A stretch of DNA of 64,000 nucleotides from Brevibacterium permense (GCF_013280495.1 NZ_JABSSX010000001.1:186001-250000), one strand, 5' to 3'. Shown: positions 52,672-62,174, counted from the stretch's first letter. Numbers and translations are program-made. Notes: generated by a model from the letters alone, not told the origin.

Positions 52672-53589
52672 ATGCACGATCTCGGGAATATCAAGAACTG
52701 GCCCGAGCTCCAGGCTCTGGGGCTGCTGGTGGCCCTCAGCGGCAACGCCAGGTCGATCGGCCAGGCCGCGGCTGAACTCGATCTCGCCCAGCCGAATGCT
52801 TCCCGCAGCCTGCGCAACCTCGAACGCGATCTCAAGGTGCCTCTTCTGCGGCGCTCTCCGCGGGGCACCGAACTCACCGTCGAGGGCCGCGCCATCGCCG
52901 AATGGGCGTCGAAGGTCATCGAAGCCTACGACACGCTCTACGCCGGGGCCCGCGCGATCCAGGACGCCCGCGCCGGAACCGTCAAGGTCAGCGCTTCGCT
53001 GACGGTCGCCGAGTACCTCATGCCCCACCACCTCACGACCTTCCGAGCCGCACACCCGACAATCGACATCGGTCTGTCGGTGGAGAACTCCGCGACAGTC
53101 ATCGACCGGGTGCGTCGGCAGACCAGCGACCTCGGGCTCATCGAATCCGTGTCCCTGCCGCAGGACCTCAACGCCGAGGTGGTCGGCCGTGACCGGCTCA
53201 TGATCGCCTGTGCCCCGGACTTCGCCCACGCCTGGACGCAGCCGATCACCGCCGAGGAGCTGGCGCAGGTGCCGCTGCTGGTGCGTGAGATCGGTTCGGG
53301 CACCAGAGAAGTCATCGACGCGGCACTGGTCGGAGTGGGGGGAGTGCGCGTGGCGGGGGAGTACGGATCGAACTCCGCCCTGCGCATCGCCGCCGCCACA
53401 TCCGTGGCCCCGGCCGTTCTGTCCGAACTCGCTCTGCGCGATGACTTCCGGGCGGGACGTCTGGTGCCGCTGCCGGTGGCCGACGGCGTCGACCTCACCC
53501 GTGAACTCCACGCTGTATGGGTGCGGACCCGGCGACAGTCACACGGGGCACGTCTGCTGCTCGAGCACATGGTCGACAGCCTCGAGTGA
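52672..53589 (+). CDS. LysR-family transcriptional regulator
   Basis: 305 residues. N-terminal winged helix (WPELQALGLLVALSGNARSIGQAAAELDLAQPNASRSLRNLERDLKVPLLRR) and a C-terminal effector-binding domain (VSASLTVAEYLMPHHL...). Probable regulator of the divergent yeiH gene. The stop codon lies in the first unit of a 14-bp tandem repeat. Confidence 0.94.
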   Translation: MHDLGNIKNWPELQALGLLVALSGNARSIGQAAAELDLAQPNASRSLRNLERDLKVPLLRRSPRGTELTVEGRAIAEWASKVIEAYDTLYAGARAIQDARAGTVKVSASLTVAEYLMPHHLTTFRAAHPTIDIGLSVENSATVIDRVRRQTSDLGLIESVSLPQDLNAEVVGRDRLMIACAPDFAHAWTQPITAEELAQVPLLVREIGSGTREVIDAALVGVGGVRVAGEYGSNSALRIAAATSVAPAVLSELALRDDFRAGRLVPLPVADGVDLTRELHAVWVRTRRQSHGARLLLEHMVDSLE

Positions 53590-53642
53590 CGGGGCTCGAG
53601 TGACGGGGCTCGAGTGACGGGATCCGAGTGACGGGACCCGAG
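53581..53642 (+). repeat. 14-bp tandem repeat spanning the LysR stop
   Basis: Units CTCGAGTGACGGGG at 53581 and 53595 are identical; those at 53609 and 53623 differ by one and two bases, and a partial unit follows. The stop TGA (53587-53589) is copied in every unit. Confidence 0.9.
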
Positions 53643-53765
53643 CAGGTCGAAGTCTCCGCGCCGTCCGAAGCAGCGGACACCGGGCGAACCCTCCAGAGTT
53701 ACGGAATACGTGTCCGAAATATCGCTGTCGATTCCGTGTGATGCGGTGAGGCATATATTGGGGAC

Positions 53766-55025
53766 ATGACGCAGCCCGAGCCAGCCTCCTCACCCACCCG
53801 CAACCCCGGGTTCGCCCCGGACACCGTCGTCGTCGAGATCGGACGGCCTCAGCGCGTCGACGGCGCGTCGGTGAACCCGCCGATCGATCTGTCCTCGACC
53901 TTCGTGAGCGCGGGCGACATCTTGAACTCGCCTTATGCCTATGCCCGTTTCGACACTCCCGCATGGACGCCCTTCGAAGAGGCGCTCGGTCAGCTCGAAC
54001 ATGCGAGCCTGCCCGGACTGGTCTTCGGCTCCGGCCTGGCGGCGATCTCGGCCGTGATCAGCCTCGTGCCCGCCGGAGGCACCCTGATCATCCCCACTCA
54101 CAGCTACCAGGGAGCGCTCGCCTCAGCCGAGCAGATCGCTGGGCGGCAGAACTTCGACCTCGTCACCGTCGATATCGCCGACACCGAGGCGGTCATCGCC
54201 GCCCTCGACGAGGCGGGGCACGCGACGGCGGGCCAGGTCCCAGAGGAGGAGACGGTCGCCTCGGCGGGGGACGCTGACGGATGGACCGCCTCGGCGACGG
54301 CGGGCGAAGCCGCATCCCCGGGGATGCTGTGGATCGAAACGCCGACGAACCCGATGCTCGAGGTCGCCGACGTTCCCGCGCTGACCGCGGCGGCCAAGGA
54401 CCGCGGATTCCTCGTCTCCGTCGACAACACCTTCGCCACCCCGCTGCTGCAGACCCCGCTCGACCTGGGCGCCGATATCGTCGTGCACTCAGTGACGAAA
54501 TACCTCGCCGGGCACTCCGACGTCGTCCTCGGTGCGGTCGTGACCAGCAGCGATTCCCTGCGCGAAGAACTGCACACGGAACGATCCATGCGGGGCGGAA
54601 TCGCCGGTCCCTTCGAGGTCTGGCTGGCCCTGCGCGGACTGCGCACCCTGGCGGTGCGCCTCGACCGCGCGCAGGCCAACGCCCAGGTCATCGCCGAGCG
54701 CCTCGCCGCCCATCCGGCCGTCGTCGAAACCCGCTACCCGGGCCTGCCGAACGACCCCGGCCACGCCCGCGCGTCCGCGCAGATGAACGGATTCGGCGCG
54801 ATCATCTCCTTCACCGTCGCGACCGCGGACAAGGCCACCGCCATCGCCGAGGCGGTCCGACTGTGGACGCCGGCAACCTCCCTGGGCGGGGTGGAATCCC
54901 TCATCGAACGGCGCCGCCGTCACCCCTCGGAACCGGCGACCGTGCCCGAAGGGCTCATCCGGTTGAGCGTCGGCATCGAGAACCTCGACGACCTCTGGGC
55001 CGACCTCGAGGCGGCCCTTGCCTGA
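53766..55025 (+). CDS. Cys/Met metabolism PLP enzyme (cystathionine gamma-synthase-like)
   Basis: 419 residues, fold type I. PLP lysine in HSVTKYLAGHSD; NPPIDLSSTFVSAG and YARFDTPAWTPFEEALGQLE at the N-terminus; SVDNTFATP; C-terminal RLSVGIENLDDLWADLEAAL. A low-complexity segment of about 35 residues (~158-194) is inserted before the IETPTNPM motif. It could be a synthase or a lyase of the transsulfuration group. TATATT six bases before ATG (leaderless). Its stop overlaps the start of the GNAT remnant. Confidence 0.93.
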   Translation: MTQPEPASSPTRNPGFAPDTVVVEIGRPQRVDGASVNPPIDLSSTFVSAGDILNSPYAYARFDTPAWTPFEEALGQLEHASLPGLVFGSGLAAISAVISLVPAGGTLIIPTHSYQGALASAEQIAGRQNFDLVTVDIADTEAVIAALDEAGHATAGQVPEEETVASAGDADGWTASATAGEAASPGMLWIETPTNPMLEVADVPALTAAAKDRGFLVSVDNTFATPLLQTPLDLGADIVVHSVTKYLAGHSDVVLGAVVTSSDSLREELHTERSMRGGIAGPFEVWLALRGLRTLAVRLDRAQANAQVIAERLAAHPAVVETRYPGLPNDPGHARASAQMNGFGAIISFTVATADKATAIAEAVRLWTPATSLGGVESLIERRRRHPSEPATVPEGLIRLSVGIENLDDLWADLEAALA

Positions 55026-55231
55026 TGAGGCAGACGCCCGACTATGTGCTCGACCGGCCCTGCGCGGACGACCTCGACCAGTTCTTCTCCATCGACTCCG
55101 ACCCGCGGGTCTGGACGCACCTGCCCAGCGGACGTCTGACCGATAAGGAAGAGGCCGAAGCGATCCTCGTCCGACTGGTCTTCGCCGACCGGGAACTCAC
55201 CGCCGCCCAGCTCGGCGCGACATTGGCCTGA
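55025..55231 (+). pseudogene. GNAT acetyltransferase remnant, internal deletion
   Basis: A 68-codon open frame. Residues 1-47 match a RimJ/RimL N-terminus (YVLDRPCADDLDQFFSIDSDPRVWTHLPSGRLTDKEEAEAIL); the final ~20 (LVFADRELTAAQLGATL) look like the C-terminal end of the same family. The acetyl-CoA-binding middle is missing without a frameshift. The start is coupled to the PLP-enzyme stop. Not active as an acetyltransferase. Confidence 0.7.
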
Positions 55232-55271
55232 GACGGGGAGGCTCTCTCCGGCCCAGGCCTCACTTCGGAAC

Positions 55272-55339
55272 GTGTCTCCTGTGGGTGGATCCGCCTCGAT
55301 AACTCAGTAGATTTCACGGTGGATCCACCCGCAGGACAC
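55272..55339. other. Long inverted repeat
   Basis: GTGGGTGGATCC on the left (within 55272-55292) pairs with GGATCCACCC on the right (55321-55339), extended outward by GTGTC...CTG / CAGGACAC with a bulge; spacer about 28 nt. Probable terminator or a decayed palindromic element. Confidence 0.6.
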
Positions 55340-55380
55340 GGGCAACGCCGACTCCACTTGGACGTGTGACGCAGATCAAC

Positions 55381-55394
55381 TTAACGTACGTTAA
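55381..55394. promoter_or_regulatory. TTAACGTACGTTAA operator-like palindrome
   Basis: A perfect 14-bp palindrome, flanked by partial extension (AC...AGT), 95 nt before the enoyl-CoA hydratase start. It has the size and form of a TetR-family operator for acyl-CoA genes. Confidence 0.6.
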
Positions 55395-55488
55395 AGTGAC
55401 GGTAGATGCTTCCGTTCTCCTCGACGGCGGATGGAGGCATTAGCCCCGAAAGCTACCAGGATCATCGGATTCGTACGAAGGAGTCGCA

Positions 55489-56250
55489 TTGTCCACCAGC
55501 GTTCTCACCGAAGTCAGCGGCGATGTCACGACCGTGACCATCAACCGTCCGGAGAGCCTCAACGCGCTCAACGAGGAGGCATTCCAGGCCATCGGCGCGG
55601 CCGTCACCGAGGCGGCTGCGAATTCCCGTGCCATCATCCTCACCGGAAATGAACGGTCCTTCAGCTCTGGTGCGGATCTCCAGGGTGGAGTGGCGAAGCG
55701 CGAAGGCATCGACCTCGCCGGGGCGAATAGGATCATCGCCGCGATCCTCGACCTGGCCATCCCCACGATCGCGGCGGTGTCCGGACCAGCTGCGGGCATC
55801 GGATGTTCCCTCGCCCTGGCCTGCGATTATCTGGTGATGAGCGAGAAGTCCTATCTCATGCTGCCGTTCACGAAGATCGGGCTCATGCCCGACGGGGGCT
55901 CGACCGCCCTGGTTGCCGCCTCGGCCGGACGCCACCGGGCCCTGCGCCTGGCACTGACCGGTGAGAAGCTGCAGGCAGCCGACGCCCTCGACTGGGGATT
56001 GGCCAGTGAGGTCGTCCCGGCTGGAAGCCACCTGGAACGCGCCGGAGAAGTCGCCGCGGTCTTCGCGCAGGGCCCGACCCGTGCCCTGGCAGCTTCGAAG
56101 CGAGCGATCAACCGAGCCAGCCTGGCCGAACTCGACGCGTCCTTCGCCCGCGAGGTCGAAGGACAGGATGCGCTGCGTGCGAGCAGCGACTTCGCCGAGG
56201 GGGTCGCCGCCTTCCTCGACAAGAGGGCACCCGGTTTCACCGGTGAATGA
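55489..56250 (+). CDS. Enoyl-CoA hydratase/isomerase family protein
   Basis: 253 residues from TTG 55489 (AAGGAG seven bases upstream). Crotonase fold: TVTINRPESLNALNEE, the oxyanion-hole region SFSSGADLQGG, and AAVSGPAAGIGCSLALACDYLVMSEKS. The second position where hydratases carry a Glu is changed, so isomerase or other crotonase activity is possible. It acts in acyl-CoA degradation, with the adjacent ligase. Confidence 0.9.
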   Translation: MSTSVLTEVSGDVTTVTINRPESLNALNEEAFQAIGAAVTEAAANSRAIILTGNERSFSSGADLQGGVAKREGIDLAGANRIIAAILDLAIPTIAAVSGPAAGIGCSLALACDYLVMSEKSYLMLPFTKIGLMPDGGSTALVAASAGRHRALRLALTGEKLQAADALDWGLASEVVPAGSHLERAGEVAAVFAQGPTRALAASKRAINRASLAELDASFAREVEGQDALRASSDFAEGVAAFLDKRAPGFTGE

Positions 56251-56422
56251 TTCTGGGGAGGCGCTCACTGGTCCATAGCGGCCGGACCGCGGACCGGTTG
56301 ATAACTGTTTGACCACGAATCAATACATCTGCATCCGAGCCGCCTCCGCACCTGATGTGATGGTGACGACCGCCCACCACGAAACCGGCGATCACAATAC
56401 TTCTCCCGTCGCGGCCACAGCG

Positions 56423-56432
56423 CCGAGGCGGG
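56423..56432 (+). repeat. GCCGAGGCGG motif copy
   Basis: 26 nt before the acyl-CoA ligase ATG, between the hydratase and the ligase genes. Confidence 0.6.
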
Positions 56433-56457
56433 ACCGGAGCACGAACGAAGGAGTCTC

Positions 56458-58089
56458 ATGCTGACAGGAATTCCGTCCACCATGGGCGACAGCTACCAGC
56501 TCAACACCACCAGCCTCATCCGCCATGCAGCCACCGTCTTCGGTGATGCCGAGGTCGTCTACCGCCGTTCGGACGGATCCTGGGGCCGGTCGAACTACGC
56601 CGACGAGTTCAAGCGCATGGCGCAGCTCGCCCACGGCCTCGCCGACCTCGGCGTCGGTGCCGGCTCCATGGTCGGAGTCCTCGACTGGAACTCTCGCCGC
56701 CACCTCGAGCTCTACTTCGCCGTGCCCGGTGTGGCCGCGACCATGCTCCAGCTCAACCTGCGCCTGGCTCCCGAGGACCTCGCCTACGTCGTCAGCCACT
56801 CGAAGTCGGACTGGATCTTCGTCGACGAATCGCTGCTGACCGTCGCCGAATCGCTGGCTCCGAAGCTCGACGTCAAGGGCTGGGTCGTGATGACCGACAA
56901 ACCCATCGCCGAGATCGAGACGAGCCTGACCAACGTCGTCTCCTACGAAGACCTCATCGGGGAGAAGTCCGAGACCTACGACTGGCCCGTCGTCGATGAG
57001 AAGACCGCCGCCTACGCCGGATACACCACCGGCACCACCGGCCGCCCCAAGGGCGTGTACTACTCGCACCGGTCGATCTACCTGCACACGATGGGTGGTC
57101 TGGCCGCACTCCACGCGAACTTCGACGACTGCATCATGCCCATCACCCCGATGTTCCATGTGCTGTCGTGGGGCTTCCCGCAGAATGCTGTGGCCGCTGG
57201 CGCCAAGCTCGTCCTGCCCGGCAAGTTCGCCGCCGAAGAATTCGGTGCCATCGCGCAGGCCTTCGTCGAGGAGAAGGTCACCCTGGCCAACGGCGCCCCC
57301 GCCATCTTCGGGCCGATGCTGCAGATGATGAAGAAGATGCCGCAGGCCCCGGACCTCAGCGGTGTCCGTCTCGTCTCCGGGTCGTCAGAGCCGCCGCTGT
57401 CGATGATGCGCGGGTTCAAGGAGGTCACCGGGGCCGACGTCATCCACGGCTACGGTGCCACCGAGACCACCCCGCTGGCGTCGACGAACTGGAAGATCCG
57501 TCCCGGTGTCGACCTCGACGAGGAAGAGAAGTGGGACCTCAAGCGTTCGCAGGGCCTGCCGATCATCGGTGTCGAGATGAAGACCGTCGACCCCGAGGGC
57601 AATGAGCTGCCACGCGACGGAAAGTCCATGGGCGAGCTCCTCATGCGCGGTCCCTGGATCACCGAGTCCTACTACCAGCTGCCCGACAATGCCGATCGGT
57701 TCCTCGACGGTTGGTGGCGCTCGGGCGATGTCGGCACCATCGACCAGTACGGCTATCTGAAGATCACCGACCGACTCAAGGACGTCATCAAGTCCGGAGG
57801 CGAGTGGATCTCGTCGATCGACATGGAGAACGCGATCCTCGACAACCCCGACGTCAGCGAGGCCGCCGTCATCGGAGTCCCCGACGAGAAGTGGGATGAG
57901 CGTCCCGTCGCCTACGTTGTGGCCAACCCCGGCGCCGAGGTGACCCGGGACTCGATCGTCGAAACGCTGAGTGCTCGTTTCGCCAAGTGGCAGATGCCCG
58001 ACGAGGTCAGGGTGGTCGAGGAGATGCCGCGCACCTCGGTGGGCAAACTCGACAAGAAGCTGCTGCGCAAGGACTGGGAACAGTCCTGA
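56458..58089 (+). CDS. Acyl-CoA synthetase (AMP-binding family)
   Basis: 543 residues. AMP-binding motif [18 protein letters not shown] (~185-202), [48 protein letters not shown] and the C-terminal catalytic Lys in TSVGKLDKK. The short N-terminus and [11 protein letters not shown] suggest a medium/long-chain fatty acid substrate (AMP-dependent ligase of FadD type). With the crotonase upstream it would activate and then process a fatty acid. GAAGGAG lies 6 nt before the ATG. Confidence 0.94.
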   Translation: MLTGIPSTMGDSYQLNTTSLIRHAATVFGDAEVVYRRSDGSWGRSNYADEFKRMAQLAHGLADLGVGAGSMVGVLDWNSRRHLELYFAVPGVAATMLQLNLRLAPEDLAYVVSHSKSDWIFVDESLLTVAESLAPKLDVKGWVVMTDKPIAEIETSLTNVVSYEDLIGEKSETYDWPVVDEKTAAYAGYTTGTTGRPKGVYYSHRSIYLHTMGGLAALHANFDDCIMPITPMFHVLSWGFPQNAVAAGAKLVLPGKFAAEEFGAIAQAFVEEKVTLANGAPAIFGPMLQMMKKMPQAPDLSGVRLVSGSSEPPLSMMRGFKEVTGADVIHGYGATETTPLASTNWKIRPGVDLDEEEKWDLKRSQGLPIIGVEMKTVDPEGNELPRDGKSMGELLMRGPWITESYYQLPDNADRFLDGWWRSGDVGTIDQYGYLKITDRLKDVIKSGGEWISSIDMENAILDNPDVSEAAVIGVPDEKWDERPVAYVVANPGAEVTRDSIVETLSARFAKWQMPDEVRVVEEMPRTSVGKLDKKLLRKDWEQS

Positions 58090-58111
58090 TCGCAAGGCTG
58101 ATCCGGGCAGC

Positions 58112-58140
58112 GATCGGTCGAGCCCCGGGCCTGACCGATC
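58112..58140. terminator. Hairpin between the acyl-CoA ligase and chrA
   Basis: GATCGGTC (58112-58119) pairs with GACCGATC (58133-58140), between convergent genes; its right arm reaches the chrA stop. Confidence 0.6.
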
Positions 58141-59473
58141 ACAGCAGCAGCCAGCCGAGCAGCCCGGCGCCGATCACCGTCGCCCACGCCGGGATCTTCC
58201 ACATGGTCCCGGCAACGAAGGCGGCGACGGCCAGCGCCAGGGTCGCAGGCGAGGTGATCCCCTCGACGAACACGGGATCGTAGAGCGCAGCTCCCAGCAG
58301 CCCCACGACGGCGGCATTGACTCCGGTCAGTGCCGCCGTCGCTGGTTCCCAGGCACGCAGCCGTTCCCAGAACGGCAGGATCCCGACGACCAACAGACCC
58401 GCCGGAAGGAAGATCGCCAACAGGGCGATACCTGCACCGAGGATGCCGGTCGGTCCCGTCGTCATCGACGCTCCGAGGAATGCCGCGAATGTGAACAGCG
58501 GGCCGGGAACTGCCTGAGCGGCACCGTAGCCGGCGAGGAAAGTATCGTGGTCGACCAGCCCGGTGGGCACGAGTTCGGCCTCGAGCAGGGGCAGGACGAC
58601 ATGACCGCCGCCGAAGACCAGGGCCCCTGCCCGATAGAAGATATCGATGAGCCGAATGGTCGCATCCCCGGTCACCGCGGTGAGTGCGGGCAGTCCGAGG
58701 AGCAGAGCGGCGAAGGCGATGAGGGAGGCGATCCCCAGCCGTCTGGCGTCGCGGGAGCCGACCTTGCTCTCGGGAGCGTGCGAGCCGACCGCAGCAGCTG
58801 CTGATTCGGAGGCGGAAACTGAATCGGGATCGACCGTTGTGTCGGGTGCGGCCGCCTCGGTGGGCGATTCCTTCTCGTTCCTAGCTTTGTCGGGCCGTTT
58901 CAGCCAGACGAGGCCGAGAAATCCGCCGAGGACGATCGCGGCGATCTGGACGAGCGCCGTCGGCACCATCGAATCCGGGATGACGAGCATGAGGATGAGG
59001 GCGGCAGCGGCGATGCTCGCACGACGGGCATCCGGGGTCAGCGTTTTCGCCATCGACTGAACGGCACCGGCGACGACGGCCACCGCGGCGGCCTTGAGCC
59101 CGAGCAGCCACCCGGCATCCCCGAGGTCACCGAAGGCCGAGAGCCCCAACGCGAAGAGGGTGAGCAGAATCGCCGACGGCAGAGTGAAGCTCACCCACGC
59201 GGCCGCGAGCCCGGGCAGGCCCGCACGGCGCAGCCCGAGTCCCATGCCGACCTGGCTCGACGCAGGCCCTGGAAGCATCTGGCACAGGGCGACGAGGTCG
59301 GCGTATTCACGGTCGTCCAGCCAAGAACGGCGGCCGACGAAGGTCTCGCGGAAGTATCCGAGGTGGGCGACGGGACCGCCGAACGACGTCAGGCCGAGGC
59401 GCAGGAACGATCCGGCCACCTCGGCGAGGGGTGCCGGACCAGGCTGATGTGTGGCCGCCGTATCACTGTTCAT
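58139..59473 (-). CDS. chrA: Chromate transporter, two-domain ChrA
   Basis: 444 residues with two homologous CHR halves: LRLGLTSFGGPVAHLGYFRETFV and CQMLPGPASSQVGMGLG in the first, and FYRAGALVFGGGHVVLPLLEAE and AVPGPLFTFAAFLGA in the second. The long (two-domain) form exports chromate with sulfate or protons. A charged, low-complexity loop (~200-245) links the halves. GGAGGA precedes ATG 59473. It stands alone; no ChrB is visible. Confidence 0.93.
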   Translation of the reverse strand: MNSDTAATHQPGPAPLAEVAGSFLRLGLTSFGGPVAHLGYFRETFVGRRSWLDDREYADLVALCQMLPGPASSQVGMGLGLRRAGLPGLAAAWVSFTLPSAILLTLFALGLSAFGDLGDAGWLLGLKAAAVAVVAGAVQSMAKTLTPDARRASIAAAALILMLVIPDSMVPTALVQIAAIVLGGFLGLVWLKRPDKARNEKESPTEAAAPDTTVDPDSVSASESAAAAVGSHAPESKVGSRDARRLGIASLIAFAALLLGLPALTAVTGDATIRLIDIFYRAGALVFGGGHVVLPLLEAELVPTGLVDHDTFLAGYGAAQAVPGPLFTFAAFLGASMTTGPTGILGAGIALLAIFLPAGLLVVGILPFWERLRAWEPATAALTGVNAAVVGLLGAALYDPVFVEGITSPATLALAVAAFVAGTMWKIPAWATVIGAGLLGWLLL

Positions 59474-59602
59474 CGGTCCTCCGCTTCGCACAGGTGAACA
59501 CCTCAGTGAACACGGATCAGGTGACGCCGAGGTGAACGGGACAGCTGCCGGCAGTGCGAACAGGCCCGCCGCGCCGGGTGAACGGGCGGCGAAGGTGAAC
59601 GC

Positions 59603-60466
59603 TCAGGGGTGGTGGAGGAGGTAGGTGCCGCCCTTGAGGCAGGTGTCGACGACCCAGCCGTCGCCGACGAGACCGGTCAGCGCCGTGCGCAGCGCCAGTC
59701 GCCAGCGGCTGGCGAGATCGGCATCCTGGCCGCGCAGAGCCTCGATATCGGAAGGGAAATCCAGCGAGACGAACTCGGTCTCCTTCGGTACCTCGCTCAG
59801 CAGCGGCTCCCCATCGTCATCGGCGCGCAGGCAGGGGAACGCCGATCCGGGGTCGACGACCGAGGCCCGTGCCGGACGGTCGAGCGGCCAGGACACCATC
59901 ATCCGGTCGCTGGCCTGGCCGGAGTTCACTCCATCGCGCATCTGCCCGTAGAAATCCTCGAGGTATTCGACCATGCCGACACCCAGACGTTGGAAGTTGA
60001 AGTACGCATTGCGGGCGATGAGTGGGTCGAATGTCCAGGTCATCTCGGTGACGCCGAGGTTGAGGCACCACAGACGCTGGTGCAGCTTCATCGCGGAGCC
60101 GGCACCGCGGCCGATGACCTGATGGCGGACTCCGGCGATATGCGAATGCATGACCGAGCCCAGAGGCTGACCGAAGAAGCCGATGGTCACACCGATCATC
60201 TCGTCGGGCTCGTCGACGCTGTACGCAGCGGAGACATAGTTGCCGGCGTGGGCGAAGGCGATGATGAGGCTGGGTTCGAACACGTTCGTGCCGGTCTCGT
60301 CGACGTTCCAGACTTCGTCGAGCAGCATTGAGGCCCTGGCCGCCTCATCGGCGGTGTGGATCTCGCGCACCTCGATGCGCGCGGTCTCGGCCGCGGCGGC
60401 GTATTCGTCCTCCGCCAGGGCGATGATCTCCGAGTCCGCTGTTCTCAGTTCTGGGTTCGCGCTCAT
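59603..60466 (-). CDS. GNAT-superfamily protein (COG3375 type)
   Basis: 287 residues. An N-terminal half with LDEVWNVDETGTNVFEPSLIIAFAHAGNYVSAAY and GFFGQPLGSVMHSHIAGVRHQVIGRGAGSAMKLHQRLWCLNLGVTEMTWTFDPLIARNAYFNFQRLGV, matching the predicted acetyltransferases of COG3375, which are often next to menaquinone or o-succinylbenzoate genes. Here no such neighbour is seen. The rest is strand-rich. The substrate is unknown. Confidence 0.88.
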   Translation of the reverse strand: MSANPELRTADSEIIALAEDEYAAAAETARIEVREIHTADEAARASMLLDEVWNVDETGTNVFEPSLIIAFAHAGNYVSAAYSVDEPDEMIGVTIGFFGQPLGSVMHSHIAGVRHQVIGRGAGSAMKLHQRLWCLNLGVTEMTWTFDPLIARNAYFNFQRLGVGMVEYLEDFYGQMRDGVNSGQASDRMMVSWPLDRPARASVVDPGSAFPCLRADDDGEPLLSEVPKETEFVSLDFPSDIEALRGQDADLASRWRLALRTALTGLVGDGWVVDTCLKGGTYLLHHP

Positions 60467-60630
60467 GGTGACATTGTGCCACCAGGACGCGACCTCGGCG
60501 GGAGGCGCACGGCAACGATTCGACTACGGCGAGCGGGCCGACGGCAGCTGGCGCATGCGTGGGTGAATGTCCTGGCACGCCCCAGTGAACTCCGCCGCTC
60601 GAGCAGGTGGGGCGGGTATAGCCTGGTCGC

Positions 60631-61551
60631 ATGAGCTCAACAGTCGCCGTCATCGGCGCCGGAACCATCGGCCGATCGTTCGCCTTCCTCTTCGCTCGCA
60701 GCGGGTACACGGTGCGGGTCTTCGACCCGCGTTCCGACCTCGACGAGGTGGTCGCCAGCTTACAGGCTGACGTCACCGCCGATGCCTCCGCCGGAGATGA
60801 GCTGGCCTGTGAAGTCGGCACCGTGGAACTCGCCGAATCTGTCGAGGCCGCGGTGGCAGGTGTCGTCTTCGTCCAGGAATCCGGTCCCGAGGATCCGGAA
60901 TCGAAGCCCGTGCTGTTCTCTCAGATCGCCGAGGCGGCTCCGGCAGGAGCCGTGTTCGCCACGTCATCGTCGACGATCCCGGCCTCAACGATCGCGGCCG
61001 CACTGCCCGAGTCCGCGGCCTCCCGCGTCATCGTCGGCCACCCGTTCAATCCACCGCACCTCATGCCTCTCGTCGAGGTCGTGCCGTCGCCGCAGACCTC
61101 CCAGGAGACCGTCGACGCCGCGGTCGAGTTCTACCGCAGCTGCGGGCGCGAACCGGTGGTGCTGGGGCGTGAGATCCGCGGATTCGTCGGCAACCGGCTG
61201 CAGAACGCGCTGATGAAGGAGGCGATCTCGCTCGTGCAGAACGGGGTCGTCTCTGCTGAGGGGCTCGACACGGTGATGAAGAATTCGCTGGGTCTGCGCT
61301 GGTCGGCCATCGGCCAGTTCGAAGGCATGCACTTCGGCGGAGGAGAGGCCGGGATCCGCGGTTTCATGGACCACATCGGACCGGCCTTCGCCGCCATCGA
61401 GGACCTGCCCGTCGATGTCGATCCCACAGGCATGGAAGACGTCTTCGAACAGGTCGAAGAAGCTTATGGCCCGACCCCGACCCCACAGGCAGCGGCCGTC
61501 CGCGATCGGATCCAGAAGGCGGTGCTCGAGGCCCGCGGTCAGGGGCGCTGA
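60631..61551 (+). CDS. 3-hydroxyacyl-CoA dehydrogenase family protein
   Basis: 306 residues. N-terminal NAD-binding Rossmann fold VAVIGAGTIGRSFAFLFARSGYTVRVFD, the catalytic region VIVGHPFNPPHLMPLVEVV with the His-Glu pair, and the C-terminal GREIRGFVGNRLQNALMKEA. The short single-domain form fits 3-hydroxybutyryl-CoA or carnitine-type dehydrogenases. TAGCCT six bases before ATG (leaderless). It ends with a family B palindrome. Confidence 0.94.
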   Translation: MSSTVAVIGAGTIGRSFAFLFARSGYTVRVFDPRSDLDEVVASLQADVTADASAGDELACEVGTVELAESVEAAVAGVVFVQESGPEDPESKPVLFSQIAEAAPAGAVFATSSSTIPASTIAAALPESAASRVIVGHPFNPPHLMPLVEVVPSPQTSQETVDAAVEFYRSCGREPVVLGREIRGFVGNRLQNALMKEAISLVQNGVVSAEGLDTVMKNSLGLRWSAIGQFEGMHFGGGEAGIRGFMDHIGPAFAAIEDLPVDVDPTGMEDVFEQVEEAYGPTPTPQAAAVRDRIQKAVLEARGQGR

Positions 61552-61572
61552 AACGCACTCGTCCCAAATAAA

Positions 61573-61627
61573 GGTCGCTATCGGATATCTTCCGGGCGGG
61601 CGGGCTCAGAAGTATCCGATAGTGACC
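61573..61627. repeat. Palindrome family B, copy 2 (bidirectional terminator)
   Basis: GGTCGCTATCGGATATCTT (61573-61591) pairs with AAGTATCCGATAGTGACC (61610-61627), followed by TATTTT. Compared with copy 1 the changes keep pairing (CATCGGACA / TATCGGATA). Confidence 0.85.
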
Positions 61628-61648
61628 TATTTTCGAGGAGACAGCGGC

Positions 61649-62002
61649 TCAGACCGCTGCTTGGTAGAAGTACGTGGTGCGTTCGGCGATGAGACCCTCG
61701 GTGTTGAAGAGGAAGAAGTCCGCGAAGCCCACCGAGGTCTCCGAGCCGTCCTTGAGGCGACCGCTGAAGACACCGCGGCTGGACGCGCGATCACCGTCGA
61801 CGAGGATCTCCTGCAGCGAATGCGCACCGGACTCGATGATGCGTTCGCCATGGTAGAAGTCGGTGATCTGCCGGCCGACCATCGTCGGATACCCCGGCCG
61901 ATCATAGCTGGCGTCCGCGGCGAACAGCGCCGAGGTGGCGTCCGCATCTCCGGCATCGACGGTGGTGTAGTAGCGCTTCACGAGTTCAGTCACACTGGCC
62001 AT
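61649..62002 (-). CDS. NTF2-like / SnoaL-like protein
   Basis: 117 residues from ATG 62002: MASVTELVKRYYTTVDAGDADATSALFAADASYDRPGYPTMVGRQITDFYHG, then strands with GVFSGRLKDGSETSVGFADFFLF. A second member of the fold present at 1144, with unknown ligand. TACGGT lies six bases upstream (leaderless). It ends 21 nt from the family B palindrome. Confidence 0.85.
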   Translation of the reverse strand: MASVTELVKRYYTTVDAGDADATSALFAADASYDRPGYPTMVGRQITDFYHGERIIESGAHSLQEILVDGDRASSRGVFSGRLKDGSETSVGFADFFLFNTEGLIAERTTYFYQAAV

Positions 62003-62133
62003 GGCACTACCGTAACAGTGACTCATTTCATATTCGGGGCCGGCCATCGGCTCCGCCGGTCCGCCGGGTCTCTTTTCTTTGCCGACGGCGACCTCATTTC
62101 GCATATCTGTCCCGCATCGGGTTAGTATCGACT

Positions 62134-62148
62134 TGCTAATGATAACGA
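62134..62148 (+). promoter_or_regulatory. Candidate Zur box before aztD
   Basis: TGCTAATGATAACGA fits the 7-1-7 Zur/Fur-type layout (compare TGAnAATGATnnTCA), 27 nt before the aztD start, in the AT-rich patch that would hold the promoter. Confidence 0.55.
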
Positions 62149-62174
62149 GTCTCACTAACTAGAGAGTGCGAATA

